A stretch of 64,000 nt of DNA from Pseudoclavibacter soli DSM 23366 (GTDB taxonomy: Bacteria; Actinomycetota; Actinomycetes; Actinomycetales; Microbacteriaceae). Shown here piece after piece: positions 51,585 to 61,096 of the stretch. The stretch covers positions 311,140 to 375,139 of the forward strand of contig NZ_KE384027.1 in NCBI RefSeq assembly GCF_000423505.1. Direction: 5' to 3'. A program made the translations under genes and the position numbers. Every line of letters starts with the position of its first letter. Positions within the stretch are counted from its first letter, which is position 1. The notes below the pieces were generated by a model. It was not told the DNA's origin and searched no databases. It saw only the letters and a program-made list of their open reading frames with translations.

Positions 51585-52820
51585 ATGACGCGAAGCGCAC
51601 ACCCGGATTTTCAGCCGGTGCTGCTCGGTACCGGAGCCAACGCCTACGGCCTGGCCAGAGGGTTCTTTGACGAGTTCGGCGTCACTTCGCTGGCAGTGGG
51701 ATCGTTCCCACTGACCCCGACGCGCCATTCGCGGCTGGTCGAGGTGCGCACGGTCGACGACTTCACCTCTGACAGTGGTTTTCTGCGCGCGCTGGAGCAG
51801 GTTGCCGCAGAGCAGCGTGCGGCGCACCCCGATCGTCCGCTGCTGCTGATCGCGACCGGCGACACTTCGGCTGCGCTGCTGGCCAGGCACCGTGACGTGC
51901 TGCGCCAGTGGTATCTGACCTCGACCATCGACGGTGATCTGCTGCAGCGTGTCGTCGAGAAGTCATCGTTTTACGAGCTGTGCGCAGAGTATGGCATTGA
52001 CCACCCGATCACCTCGGTATACACACACGAACAGTTCGAAGCGGGTGCTCCAGTCGAACCTCCCGCGGCGTTCCCCATTGCACTGAAAGCCTCGGACAGC
52101 GTGGCCTACCTCGATTGCCAGTTCGAAGGTCGCCGCAAAGCATACGTGTTGGAGTCACAGGCAGAGCTCGACGACGTTGTCGAGCGCATTTACACAGCCG
52201 GGTACCCGGGGGCGCTCATCCTGCAAGACTTCATCCCGGGAGACGACTCGAACATGCGAGTGCTGAACGCGTATGTGAACAGTGACGGCAGCGTCGCGAT
52301 GATGAGCTTGGGCCGGCCGCTGATGGAGGAGTGGGCACCCGACCGGGTCGGCAACTATGCAGCGATCGTCTCAGGGGGTGAACCCGAGATCTATGCGCAG
52401 GCGGCCCACCTGCTGACGGCTTTGGGATACACGGGTTACGTGAATCTCGACGTCAAGCGCGATCCCCGTGACGGAAGTTTCAAGTTCTTCGAGATCAATC
52501 CACGGCCCGGAGGCAGCAGCTATTTCACTACCGTGGCCGGGCTCAATATGGCGCGATGGATCGTGCTCGATCTCATCGAACACCGGTATGCGCCCACAGT
52601 GCTGGGCGAGCGGCACCGTGTCTGGCTCGGGGTACCCCGCTCGATCGTGCGACGATACGCCCCCGCAGGCGCGCTCAGAGACGAGGCTCTGGCGCTTATC
52701 CGTCGAGGCGAGGTCGGCACCACGGTCTTCTGCCGGCATGATCCGAGCCCGCGGCGCACCCTAGACATGCTGCGCTACTGGCTGTCATTCCATCGCACCT
52801 ATCGTCGGTGGGCGAAGTGA
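51585..52820 (+). CDS. D-aspartate ligase-like ATP-grasp protein (peptidoglycan bridge formation)
   Basis: The 411-residue protein starts with PVLLGTGANAYGLARGFFDE. It has the ATP-grasp B-loop region FPIALKASDSVAYL, QDFIPGDDSNMRVLNAYV and the Mg2+-binding segment FKFFEINPRPGGSSYF. These match Aslfm, the Enterococcus faecium enzyme that adds D-Asp to the stem-peptide Lys of cell-wall precursors. The divergent aspartate racemase and convergent FemX-like protein strengthen the call. AGGA before ATG 51585 sets the start, 45 bases after a TACAAT box (51534-51539). The acceptor diamino acid is unknown. Confidence 0.88.
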   Translation: MTRSAHPDFQPVLLGTGANAYGLARGFFDEFGVTSLAVGSFPLTPTRHSRLVEVRTVDDFTSDSGFLRALEQVAAEQRAAHPDRPLLLIATGDTSAALLARHRDVLRQWYLTSTIDGDLLQRVVEKSSFYELCAEYGIDHPITSVYTHEQFEAGAPVEPPAAFPIALKASDSVAYLDCQFEGRRKAYVLESQAELDDVVERIYTAGYPGALILQDFIPGDDSNMRVLNAYVNSDGSVAMMSLGRPLMEEWAPDRVGNYAAIVSGGEPEIYAQAAHLLTALGYTGYVNLDVKRDPRDGSFKFFEINPRPGGSSYFTTVAGLNMARWIVLDLIEHRYAPTVLGERHRVWLGVPRSIVRRYAPAGALRDEALALIRRGEVGTTVFCRHDPSPRRTLDMLRYWLSFHRTYRRWAK

Positions 52821-52920
52821 CCGGGAAGGATGCGCCGTTCACGGCATGAACTGCGAAAGGCGCAGGAGGGGCTGAGGAGTGCCGTTGACTGTCTCGGCAG
52901 TGGCTGTCACACGAGTTGGT

Positions 52921-53946
52921 TCAGCGGCCGACCAGTGAGCGTAGTCGGCGCAGCGCGGCGTTCGCCGTGGGCAGCAGGCGCGTCCAGAGTGAGTAGCGCC
53001 ACGAGAAGGGCACGTCGACGCCGGAGTGCAGCAGGTCTTCGTGTTTTGAGAACCCGCGTTTGAACGTCGAGATGCCGTCGTTGAGCAGTCCGTTGAGATC
53101 GTAGCGGGTCACGCCTTGCTGCTGCAGATCGGTGATGGCCGTCCACTTCAGCGCATAGTTCGCACGGAGGTGCTGGCCGACTTCGGTGACCCCACCGTAG
53201 AGTTCGAATGACGTGGATGCGCTCACGGCGTTCCAGAGGAAGGCCACGGGCTCGTCGCCCTGCCACGCGGCCCAGATGGGCGAATGCTCGCCGAGCTGCT
53301 CCTGCACCGCAAAATAGTAGGCGCGATCGTGCAGAGGGAACCCAGCACGCTGCGCTGTCTCATCGTAGACGTCGAGCAGCTTCGCAATCTCGTCGTGGTC
53401 GCGCACCCTGCGGTAGACGAGATCTTCGCGCTGCGACTTGTGCACGTACTGCCGGGTCTTTTTGGCCATGCCTGCCAGCAACTCTTCGGGGGTGAGGCGC
53501 AGATCGAGGATCAGCGTGCTGGGAATGAGCACATGACCGGCCTGGGCGCGGCCACCCTGCACCTCGAAGGGAACGTCGGCATTGATGTCTGGTTCAAACG
53601 TGATGCCGATGCCGCCGATCTCACGGCGCACATGAGCGGCCACGGCCGTGGCGATCTCACCGAGCCGGTCGGCGTCGCCGAACGGGCCGCGGGGCACATA
53701 GGCGATACGCGCAAAAGGCAGAGGCAGCCGTCGAATGAGCACCTGGGCCCCACCGATCGTGCGGTCTGCGGCTGCGTCACGCACCTCAAGATGCACGGCC
53801 TTCCAGCTGCCGCTGTGCGCCTTTGCTGCACCCCAGCCCCAGAGCTGCAGAGGGTGCCCCGCATGCTCGTCGACCAGAGCATCCCAATGGTCGCGGTCGG
53901 GCACCGCACGGACGACAAGGGAGGTATTGGAGGCAGTCGCGTTCAC
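52921..53946 (-). CDS. FemX/FemAB-type peptidoglycan bridge aminoacyltransferase
   Basis: The 341-residue protein has the paired GNAT-like fold of FemABX. Early segments include HPLQLWGWGAAKAHSG, and the core has KKTRQYVHKSQREDLVYRRV, EPVAFLWNAVSASTSFELYG, YALKWTAITDLQQQGVTRYD and the late GISTFKRGFSKHEDL. It adds an amino acid from aminoacyl-tRNA to lipid II or UDP-MurNAc-peptide. It converges on the D-Asp ligase gene. GTG 53946 follows TAGACT by seven bases; the ATG-initiated longer form reads into the promoter. Confidence 0.88.
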   Translation of the reverse strand: MNATASNTSLVVRAVPDRDHWDALVDEHAGHPLQLWGWGAAKAHSGSWKAVHLEVRDAAADRTIGGAQVLIRRLPLPFARIAYVPRGPFGDADRLGEIATAVAAHVRREIGGIGITFEPDINADVPFEVQGGRAQAGHVLIPSTLILDLRLTPEELLAGMAKKTRQYVHKSQREDLVYRRVRDHDEIAKLLDVYDETAQRAGFPLHDRAYYFAVQEQLGEHSPIWAAWQGDEPVAFLWNAVSASTSFELYGGVTEVGQHLRANYALKWTAITDLQQQGVTRYDLNGLLNDGISTFKRGFSKHEDLLHSGVDVPFSWRYSLWTRLLPTANAALRRLRSLVGR

Positions 53947-53983
53947 GCCAACGAGTCTAGTCGGGGAGTGTCGCGCCAGCCGA

Positions 53984-54553
53984 TCAGCGTGCGTTCTGAG
54001 AGTCGATATCGACTGACGTGGCCTCGTCGGGGTGCACGATGGGCACCACCTGCGTGATGGGAGCACGAGGGATGGGCTCACCCACGCGCTTGGGAATGCG
54101 GTCGCGCAGATAAGTGATCTCGGTGAACCCGTGAGGCGCAGGTTTGCCGTCGGGGCCGAGGTTGACGAACACGATCTCGTTGATAGTGAGGATCGTCTTG
54201 CGGGTGATCATGTTGCGCACGATGCAGCTCATGGTCAGTGACGTGCGGCCGAACTTGGTGGCGACGAGCCCCATCTCGATGAGGTCGCCCTGCCACGCGC
54301 TCGAGACGAAGTTGATCTCAGAATAGAACTTGGTGACGCAGCGCTCGTTGCCGAGCTGTACGATCGCGTAGATCGCCGCCTCTTCGTCGATCCACTTGAG
54401 CAGGCTGCCGCCGAAGAGCGTGCCGTTGGCATTCAGGTCTTCTGGGCGCACCCAGCGGCGCGTGTAGAAGTTCATGTGGTGCTTGTTGCCCAGCGGACGA
54501 TCTTCGTAGTGATCGGCCCCCTGGTCGGGGAATCCCTGTGCGTCATTGCTCAT
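53984..54553 (-). CDS. Acyl-CoA thioesterase (hotdog fold, BACH/YciA-like)
   Basis: This 189-residue hotdog protein has LNANGTLFGGSLLKWIDEEA with the catalytic Asp region, and GRTSLTMSCIVRNMITRKTI. It hydrolyses acyl-CoAs. ATG 54553 follows TACATT by seven bases on the minus strand, so the mRNA may be leaderless. It is next to a hydroxyisobutyryl-CoA hydrolase-like gene on the other strand. Confidence 0.88.
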   Translation of the reverse strand: MSNDAQGFPDQGADHYEDRPLGNKHHMNFYTRRWVRPEDLNANGTLFGGSLLKWIDEEAAIYAIVQLGNERCVTKFYSEINFVSSAWQGDLIEMGLVATKFGRTSLTMSCIVRNMITRKTILTINEIVFVNLGPDGKPAPHGFTEITYLRDRIPKRVGEPIPRAPITQVVPIVHPDEATSVDIDSQNAR

Positions 54554-54682
54554 GCACAACAATGTAGCGCACTGGCGGTGGATGCGAACGCCAGATTCGC
54601 GCATCCACCCATGCCGCTTTCGTCATATATCATCACCCCGCGAATGTGCCCCGCGTCGCCAGGTCGTGCTTAGATCGTGGTC

Positions 54683-55720
54683 ATGAGCCCGACGACGAAT
54701 CCTCCGCTTCCACTGCTGGCGACCGTGCGCGGTCATGTCGGAGAGATCGTGCTCAACCGAGAACGGTCGATCAACGCAATTACCGGCGAGATGGTGGCGC
54801 TGCTGCATACGGCACTCGACGACTGGGCAGACGACCCCGAAGTGCAGTCAGTGGTGATTCGCGGCGCTGGCGCTCGCGGTCTGTGCTCGGGAGCTGACAT
54901 TCGGCATCTGGCGCAGGCCTCGGCCTTCGATCGCCACGACTTCTTCTCGGCTGAATACGAGCTCGATCTGGCCATCGCCGAGTACGCCAAACCCGTGGTC
55001 ACGTTTATGGATGGCATCACGATGGGCGCTGGGGTGGGTGTGAGCGCGCACGCGGCCTTTCCCGTGGTCACCGAGCAGTCGCGGGTGGCCATGCCCGAAG
55101 TGCGCATTGGCCTGGTGCCCGACGTGGGCGCCAACTGGATTCTCTCGCGTGCGCCCGGCCGACTGGGCTTTCTGCTGGCCTACACCGCCAGCGACTTCAC
55201 CGGGGCCGACGCCATCGCGCTGGGGTTCGCCAAGCACTTTGTGCCGAGCGATTTTCTCGAGCAGATTGTCGAAGAGCTCTCGGCCGGGGTAGGCGAGGGC
55301 GAGGCAGCACGAGAACGTACCGCAGAGATCATCAGCCATGCCGAGGTGGCTGCGCCCAGCTCACCGCTGCTGGCACAGCAGCCCCTCATCGACGAACTGT
55401 TCGCCGACCCCGAACCGCTGACGGTCATTGAACGACTGCGCGCGCACGGAGGCTCCGACACCGCGGCGATCGCCGACCAGATCGAATCGATGTGCCCGTT
55501 CTCTGTGGCCGTTGCGCGCCACTCGCTTGAGCTCGCAGCCACGCAGACACTGGCCGAGGTGTTCGCCACCGATCTGCGGGTCTGCTCGGCGCTGACTGCC
55601 CGCCCCGACTTTCGCGAGGGTGTGCGGGCGCAGGTCATCGACAAAGACCGCAACCCCGTCTGGAACCCGGCGCATCTGACCCAGGTCACCCCCGAATCAG
55701 CGGCGGCATTCCCCGCCTGA
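54683..55720 (+). CDS. 3-hydroxyisobutyryl-CoA hydrolase-like crotonase-fold protein
   Basis: The 345-residue protein is a crotonase-fold enzyme of the HIBCH branch: LCSGADIRHLAQA at the oxyanion pocket, VTFMDGITMGAGVGVSAHA, and MPEVRIGLVPDVGANWILSR with the catalytic Glu and Asp. HIBCH frees 3-hydroxyisobutyrate in valine breakdown, which fits the bkd operon. TAGATC at 54671-54676 is six bases before ATG 54683; an upstream in-frame GTG at 54677 is less likely. Enoyl-CoA hydratase activity cannot be excluded. Confidence 0.87.
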   Translation: MSPTTNPPLPLLATVRGHVGEIVLNRERSINAITGEMVALLHTALDDWADDPEVQSVVIRGAGARGLCSGADIRHLAQASAFDRHDFFSAEYELDLAIAEYAKPVVTFMDGITMGAGVGVSAHAAFPVVTEQSRVAMPEVRIGLVPDVGANWILSRAPGRLGFLLAYTASDFTGADAIALGFAKHFVPSDFLEQIVEELSAGVGEGEAARERTAEIISHAEVAAPSSPLLAQQPLIDELFADPEPLTVIERLRAHGGSDTAAIADQIESMCPFSVAVARHSLELAATQTLAEVFATDLRVCSALTARPDFREGVRAQVIDKDRNPVWNPAHLTQVTPESAAAFPA

Positions 55721-55755
55721 CCCAGATTCATCACATGAAGGTTGCGACATGCTGA

Positions 55756-58410
55756 ATGTGCTGCAACCATATGAGGCATGGCCTCAAGACTGCGCACCAC
55801 ACTGTGAGCGTGCAGGTCGACCACCTCAGCATTCAGCGTGAGGGGCAGGCGCACCCGGCGCCACAACAGGTCAGTCTCGAGCTGCACCCCGGCGAGGTCA
55901 CTCTGCTGCTGGGCCCCTCAGGTGCGGGCAAGTCGACGCTCGCCCTCGCCCTCGACGGGTTGATTCCCCACGAGATTCCCGCCGATCTCACCGGCAGCGT
56001 GCGCGTCGACGGCCTCGATGCCGGCACCACACGAGTGGCTGAGCTCGCCCGCCACGTGGCCATGGTCTTTCAAGACGCTGACGCGCAGATCGTCACGGCC
56101 ACCGTCTACGAAGAGGTCTGCTTCGGCGCCGAGAATCTCTGTCTCGATCGCGAGACCATCGCACAGCGGGCCGACCACGCGCTGCGTCTCGTGGGGTTGT
56201 GGTCTCGTCGGCGGGATGACCCGGTCACCCTCTCAGGCGGCGGTCGCGCCAGGCTCGCCATCGCTTGTGCACTCGTGCTGGGGTCGCCCACCATCGTGCT
56301 CGATGAGCCTACGGCGAACCTCGACCCGGTGGGGCGGGCAGATGTGTTCGCGCTGCTCGGCAAGCTCGCTGACGAAGGGCGCCACTCGATTCTGCTGATC
56401 GAGCACAACCTGGATGCGGCGGCGGCGATCGTCGACCGCGTGGTGGTGCTCGACCACGCCGGATCAGTTGCCCTGGATGGTACGGTCGACCAGATGCTGC
56501 GCGGGCAGGCCGCCCAGCTCGAAGCCCTCGGCGTCTGGCTGCCCGTCTCGGCGCAAGCCGGCCGGCTGCTCGGCTTTGACCCGCTGCCGCTGACCCCAAC
56601 AGAGCTCGCCGCCTCGATCGGCGACGCCATCGACAGTGGGCGTCTGCCGAGGCGCGAGGCGAGTGGGACGGTGGGTGAGGTGGCGGCGTTGGGCAAGCCG
56701 GCCATCCATGCGCAGCATCTGAACGTGCATGCTGGTCGCGACCGCACACCACTGCTCACCGATGTGTCGCTGGCGGTGCCGCCCGCGTCGCTCACCGCGA
56801 TCGTCGGGCACAACGGCGCCGGCAAGACCACGCTTGCGCAGCGCCTGGCCGGCGTGGTCGACCCCGGGCGCGGTGCCGTCGAGGTGTTCGGACGCGATGT
56901 CTCGCGCATGCCGGCACGCGAGCTGGCCGCCACGGTCGGGTTCGTGTTTCAGAACCCCGAGCACCAGTTCATCACCGAGTCGGTTGCGGCAGAGCTCGCG
57001 CATGGGCTGCGGCTGCAAGGGCTCGCCGATGACGAGGTGCGCCAGCGCGTTGACGCGATGCTCGATCGGTTGCAGCTGCGTGAGCTGCGTGACGTGCACC
57101 CCTACCTGCTCTCGGGCGGGCAGAAGCGTCGCCTGTCTGTGGGCACGGCGCTGATCACCGGGGCGCGCGTGCTGGTGCTCGACGAACCGACGTATGGGCA
57201 AGACCAGGCGCGAGCGGCCGAGCTGGTGCGCCTGCTCGAGCAACTCGTGGCCGAGGGCACCACCGTGGTGATTGTCACCCATGACATGCAGCTCGTGGCA
57301 GAGTCGGCCACACATGTGGCCGTCGTCGACGACGGCAGACTGACTGCGTTCGGGCGCACCGCGCAGGTGCTGGCCTCGCCGCAGTTCGCCGCCGCCGGGC
57401 TGCTGCCCCCTCCGCTCGGGCAGGCCACCGCACTGCTCGACGCCGACACCGGATGGCGCGGCATCACCCGGCTCGCCGATCTGCGGCAGCTGCTGGCCGA
57501 CCCCGGGGCACCAAGTGAGCCCGCAAGCGAGGCGGGGGCTGCGGCGCAGGGTGAGCCGCGCATCCACCGTGACAAGGCAGACGCGGCTCTGACAACCGCG
57601 CGCCTGCGCGACCCTCGCGTGGCGAGCGCCTTCGACCCCATGCAGCCGGTGCCCCCTCGTGGGCTGCTCGCCCGGCTCAACCCGGTGGCGAAGCTGCTGG
57701 CCGCAGCACCGCTGATGCTCGGCGCCCTGACGCTCGGCAGCGTGCCGGCGCTGATCGCGCTCGTGTGCCTGGCCTGGCTCGTGCTCGCGGCGGGGTCGGG
57801 GGCCGGGTGGCGCAGACTCGCAGGCATCCTGACGACCACGGCTGTTGCGGTCACCGTTTTCGCCGTCAGCGTCGGCGCCTGGATCGCGCCCGAGCGGGTG
57901 AGCGACCATACGGTGCTCTGGCAGATTGGGGGCTGGGCATTCGAGCGCGGCCAATGGATGTTCGGCCTCGTCGTCACCCTGAAGGTCGCCATGATTGCCA
58001 TGGCCAGTCTCATTCCCGGGCTCACCACCACCGGAAGCGACACGGTGCGCGGCCTGGTGCGCTGGGCTCACCTGCCCTATCGGTTTGGGTATACGGCGCT
58101 CGCGGCGATGCGGTTTGTGCCTCGCATCGGGCACTCGCTCGAGCAGATTCGCAAGGCGCATCGGGTGCGCGGCATTTCGGCCGGGCGGGGCCCTGTGGCC
58201 GCGCTGCGTCGTGGGGTAGGGTACGCGCTGCCGCTGCTGGCCGACGGCATCAGGCATGCTGAGCGGGTCGCACTGTCGATGGATGCCCGCGCGTTCGGCG
58301 CCGAACCCTCGCGCACCGAGCGCTACGACCTACCGTGGCGCTGGTTCGACTGGGCGTTCGTGCTGGGGTTGTGGGGTGTGGCTGTTGCGCTGTTGCTGGT
58401 GCTGCACTGA
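55756..58410 (+). CDS. ECF transporter module: two ATPase domains and the T component fused in one chain
   Basis: The 884-residue chain has ATPase 1 (Walker A GPSGAGKST at 53-61; Walker B IVLDEPTANLD), ATPase 2 (Walker A GHNGAGKTT; signature LSGGQKRRLS; Walker B VLVLDEPTYGQD) and a C-terminal EcfT membrane domain (about 640-884) with the coupling-helix residues QIRKAHRVRG. The first ATPase has LSGGG in place of LSGGQ. It should energise uptake of a vitamin or metal with a substrate-binding S component, which is not in the window. The start is uncertain: ATG 55756, ATG 55771 and GTG 55804 are all possible. An imperfect inverted repeat GGTTGC/GCAACC spans the promoter. Confidence 0.88.
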   Translation: MCCNHMRHGLKTAHHTVSVQVDHLSIQREGQAHPAPQQVSLELHPGEVTLLLGPSGAGKSTLALALDGLIPHEIPADLTGSVRVDGLDAGTTRVAELARHVAMVFQDADAQIVTATVYEEVCFGAENLCLDRETIAQRADHALRLVGLWSRRRDDPVTLSGGGRARLAIACALVLGSPTIVLDEPTANLDPVGRADVFALLGKLADEGRHSILLIEHNLDAAAAIVDRVVVLDHAGSVALDGTVDQMLRGQAAQLEALGVWLPVSAQAGRLLGFDPLPLTPTELAASIGDAIDSGRLPRREASGTVGEVAALGKPAIHAQHLNVHAGRDRTPLLTDVSLAVPPASLTAIVGHNGAGKTTLAQRLAGVVDPGRGAVEVFGRDVSRMPARELAATVGFVFQNPEHQFITESVAAELAHGLRLQGLADDEVRQRVDAMLDRLQLRELRDVHPYLLSGGQKRRLSVGTALITGARVLVLDEPTYGQDQARAAELVRLLEQLVAEGTTVVIVTHDMQLVAESATHVAVVDDGRLTAFGRTAQVLASPQFAAAGLLPPPLGQATALLDADTGWRGITRLADLRQLLADPGAPSEPASEAGAAAQGEPRIHRDKADAALTTARLRDPRVASAFDPMQPVPPRGLLARLNPVAKLLAAAPLMLGALTLGSVPALIALVCLAWLVLAAGSGAGWRRLAGILTTTAVAVTVFAVSVGAWIAPERVSDHTVLWQIGGWAFERGQWMFGLVVTLKVAMIAMASLIPGLTTTGSDTVRGLVRWAHLPYRFGYTALAAMRFVPRIGHSLEQIRKAHRVRGISAGRGPVAALRRGVGYALPLLADGIRHAERVALSMDARAFGAEPSRTERYDLPWRWFDWAFVLGLWGVAVALLLVLH

Positions 58411-58532
58411 GGCGAGTGTGGGTAGGCGCGTGATTTGTGCGTCGATCTCGGCGGCATATGGCGCGCATGCCTGCGTTTACGACGCAGAGACTTCGGCTGG
58501 GGCGCGTCTCGCCGCCCACTAGACTGAAACCT

Positions 58533-59138
58533 ATGCTGCTTTCTGATCGCGACATCCGTCAACAACTGTCTGCCGGGCGAATCGTGCTCGAGCCCAGCGA
58601 GGCGCACTTGGTGCAGCCGGCCAGCGTCGACGTGCGGCTCGACCGCTACTTTCGGCTGTTCGACAACCACAAATACCCCGTGATTGACCCGGCCGAGGAG
58701 CAGTCTGAGCTGACCCGCCTGATCGAGGTCGACAAAGACGAGCCGTTCGTGCTGCACCCCGGCGAGTTCGTGCTGGGCTCCACGTTCGAGCACATCACCC
58801 TGCCCGACGATATCGCGGCCAGGCTTGAGGGCAAGAGTTCGCTCGGGCGGCTCGGCCTGCTCACGCACTCGACTGCCGGGTTCGTCGACCCCGGGTTCTC
58901 GGGGCACGTGACTCTCGAACTGTCGAACATGGCGACGTTGCCGATCAAGCTGTGGCCGGGCATGCGGGTGGGGCAGCTGTGCTTCTTCCAGCTGTCGAGT
59001 GAGGTCGAGCACCCCTATGGCTCCAAGCAGTACGGGTCGCATTATCAGGGGCAGCGCGGGCCGACCGCGTCGCGCTCGTGGCTGAACTTCTCACGGGTCG
59101 ACGTGAGTGTGACCGACGCGGGTGCAGCCGGGCAGTGA
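58533..59138 (+). CDS. dcd: dCTP deaminase
   Basis: The 201-residue protein starts [20 protein letters not shown] and has the dUTPase-like trimer motifs [22 protein letters not shown] and HVTLELSN. It turns dCTP into dUTP, or in many actinobacteria directly into dUMP. TAGACT at 58520-58525 lies seven bases before the ATG. A longer upstream frame is not used. The gene stands alone. Confidence 0.95.
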   Translation: MLLSDRDIRQQLSAGRIVLEPSEAHLVQPASVDVRLDRYFRLFDNHKYPVIDPAEEQSELTRLIEVDKDEPFVLHPGEFVLGSTFEHITLPDDIAARLEGKSSLGRLGLLTHSTAGFVDPGFSGHVTLELSNMATLPIKLWPGMRVGQLCFFQLSSEVEHPYGSKQYGSHYQGQRGPTASRSWLNFSRVDVSVTDAGAAGQ

Positions 59139-59379
59139 GCTCGCGAGTGCGTCAGTCTGTTGCCGTCAGGCTGTGAAGAGGGCAGCGTCTTCTCGTCAGA
59201 ACGCAGCGTTGCACGCTGCCTGCGGGTGCGCCCATCGCTGCAGGGCGCACGTTTGAGCGCGCTTCGTGCACTGATACCGCGCGAATGATTGCGAGAACGA
59301 CCCACAAATCGACCGACAGCTTTGGGCGGCGGCATGGAGACCCAAGCGGCTCCCATCCCCGGCGAAGGGTCAGAAGAGG

Positions 59380-59643
59380 CTACTCGTCGTCGAGTGAGTC
59401 GTCGTAGTCGTCGCCTTCTTCGGCCTCGGCGTCGCGTGCGAGCTCGGCGTCGATGGACTGAATCAGGTCATCAGGGTCGTCGACCAGCAGCTCTTGGAAG
59501 GTCTCGTTGTCTTCGAGCGCCTCGAGCCCGGCTTCGATGGCCTCGTCGACGGTGGCTCCGTCGTCGATGGCCTGCCACAGGCGCTGCTTGTACTGGTGCA
59601 GGGCGGTTTCGACGGCCTCTTCGTCGGCGTAATTCTCAGACAT
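59380..59643 (-). CDS. Small acidic protein of unknown function
   Basis: This 87-residue protein (MSENYADEEAVETALHQYKQ) is predicted helical with a very acidic end (GDDYDDSLDDE). About 26 of 87 residues are Asp or Glu. I do not recognise the family; related small acidic proteins occur in Micrococcales. AAGAAT lies six bases before the ATG on the minus strand. No ribosome site is visible, so a leaderless mRNA is likely. Confidence 0.7.
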   Translation of the reverse strand: MSENYADEEAVETALHQYKQRLWQAIDDGATVDEAIEAGLEALEDNETFQELLVDDPDDLIQSIDAELARDAEAEEGDDYDDSLDDE

Positions 59644-59731
59644 GACTTAATTCTTGCACCACTCAGCAGGCGACACGCGAGAAGTTCGCGCCTCGTTGTC
59701 GGGTGCCCGTTGCGGTGCGAGTTTGCTGTAT

Positions 59732-59789
59732 CGAGTGTGTAGAAAAGCGGTCTACGTGGGCGCGTATTCACCGCTTTTCTGCACACTCG
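59732..59789. repeat. Intergenic palindromic repeat, family A copy 2 (GTGCAGAAAAGC arms)
   Basis: Arms CGAGTGTGTAGAAAAGCGG (59732-59750) and the complementary CCGCTTTTCTGCACACTCG (59771-59789) pair over 19 positions with one G-U wobble, around a 20-base loop. The same family as 13175-13232, with shared TATCGAGTGTG and a CTACG in the loop. It lies between two minus-strand genes. Confidence 0.82.
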
Positions 59790-59851
59790 GCGCCTGGGCG
59801 TACGCGCCTCGGAGCACGTGCATTCTGCGGTGGCGTGTGCGGTGCATGCCG

Positions 59852-61096
59852 TCAGCTGGGCACCCGTTCGCGCCGAGGTCGCAGGTCAATGCCGAACGAT
59901 ATCGCCCCGATCACGACGCCGGTCAAGGTGATCCATACGCCGAGCTCAAGCGTGCTCAGATACCCGGCACCTGAGGCGACGACCAGGCCGCCCAAGAACG
60001 CGCCCATCGAGTTTGCCATGTTGAACGCCGCGTGGTGGCTGGCTGCGGCGATCGTCTCGCTGCCCGGGGCCACCTGCATCAGGCGCGACTGCGCCGGTGG
60101 GCCGAGCATCGACGAGCCCACGCCCATGATGAACACGAAGAGGAACAGCACGAAGAAGCTGCCCGGATAGCGCAGTCCCAGCACGAACTGCCCGAGCAGC
60201 ATCATCACGAGCATGATGCCGAACGCCGTGAACACCGTGCGCGCGATGCTGCGGTCGCCCATGCGGCCGCCGAGCAGGTTGCCCACTGTCATGCCCAGAC
60301 CAGTGACCACCAAGACCAGGGGCACCCAGCTCTCGGGCATGCCAGCCACTTCGGTCGCGATCGGCGAGATGTAGCTGTAGAAAGCGAACCATCCGCCGAA
60401 GCCGATGGCGCCCATCGCGATGGTCAGCCACACCTGTAGGCGGCGGTAGGCGCGAAACTCGGTGAGCACGCTGGCGTGTGGATTGCCGGGTGCGGCAGGC
60501 ACGAACAGCGCCACTGCGACGAAGGTTAGGGCGAATACACCGGCGACGATCAGATATGCGGAGCGCCATGAGGTCTGCTGGCCGACCCAGGTGCCGAAGG
60601 GCACGCCGATCACGTTGGCCACGGTGAGACCGCCGAGCACGAAGGCGCCGCCGCGTGACTGCGATCCGGGGCCCATCAGCCGTGCGGCCACGATCGAGGC
60701 GACACCGAAGTAGACGCCATGCGGCAGCCCGCACAGGAATCGCCCGATCATCACCGCGTTGAAGGTGGTGAGCATCGTCACGATCAGGTGGGCGACCACG
60801 ACCCAGGCGAGGATCACCAGCAGCAGGCGTTTCTTCGGCCAGCGTGCCGTGAACGCGGTGATCAAGGGAGCGCCGACCACCACGCCGGCGGCGTATGCCG
60901 AGACCAGGTGCCCTGCGGTGCCGTTGGCGACCTCGGGGTCGGTCGTGGCCAGCTCGGGCAGCAGGCCCTGTGCCAGCTGCGGCAGGATGCCCATGGTCAC
61001 GAACTCGGTAGACCCGATGCCGAAGCCGCCGAGTGCGAGGGCCAACAGCGCGAGACGCCGGCGTGAGGGCGGAAGTGCGATGGGGGAGAACGTCAC
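59852..61096 (-). CDS. MFS transporter, AraJ/PbuE-like exporter
   Basis: The 414-residue protein has about twelve helices with GGFGIGSTEFVTMGILPQLA in helix 1 and GAPLITAFTARWPKKRLLL in the loop, which are features of the arabinose/purine efflux (DHA1) group. GTG 61096 lies six bases after TACACT on the minus strand; the longer ATG form reads across the promoter and into mqo. It is downstream of mqo on the same strand but separated by about 185 bases. Substrate unknown. Confidence 0.85.
   Translation of the reverse strand: MTFSPIALPPSRRRLALLALALGGFGIGSTEFVTMGILPQLAQGLLPELATTDPEVANGTAGHLVSAYAAGVVVGAPLITAFTARWPKKRLLLVILAWVVVAHLIVTMLTTFNAVMIGRFLCGLPHGVYFGVASIVAARLMGPGSQSRGGAFVLGGLTVANVIGVPFGTWVGQQTSWRSAYLIVAGVFALTFVAVALFVPAAPGNPHASVLTEFRAYRRLQVWLTIAMGAIGFGGWFAFYSYISPIATEVAGMPESWVPLVLVVTGLGMTVGNLLGGRMGDRSIARTVFTAFGIMLVMMLLGQFVLGLRYPGSFFVLFLFVFIMGVGSSMLGPPAQSRLMQVAPGSETIAAASHHAAFNMANSMGAFLGGLVVASGAGYLSTLELGVWITLTGVVIGAISFGIDLRPRRERVPS

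Noticed and set aside
56464-58257. 597-codon minus-strand frame opposite the ECF gene
   Set aside because: It is an Arg/His/Gln-rich shadow of the ECF gene in the complementary frame.
59139-59379. Possible small RNA or gene between dcd and the acidic protein gene
   Set aside because: Only a small GCAGCG/CGCTGC hairpin (59204-59220) is visible, with no promoter-terminator pair or coding signal.
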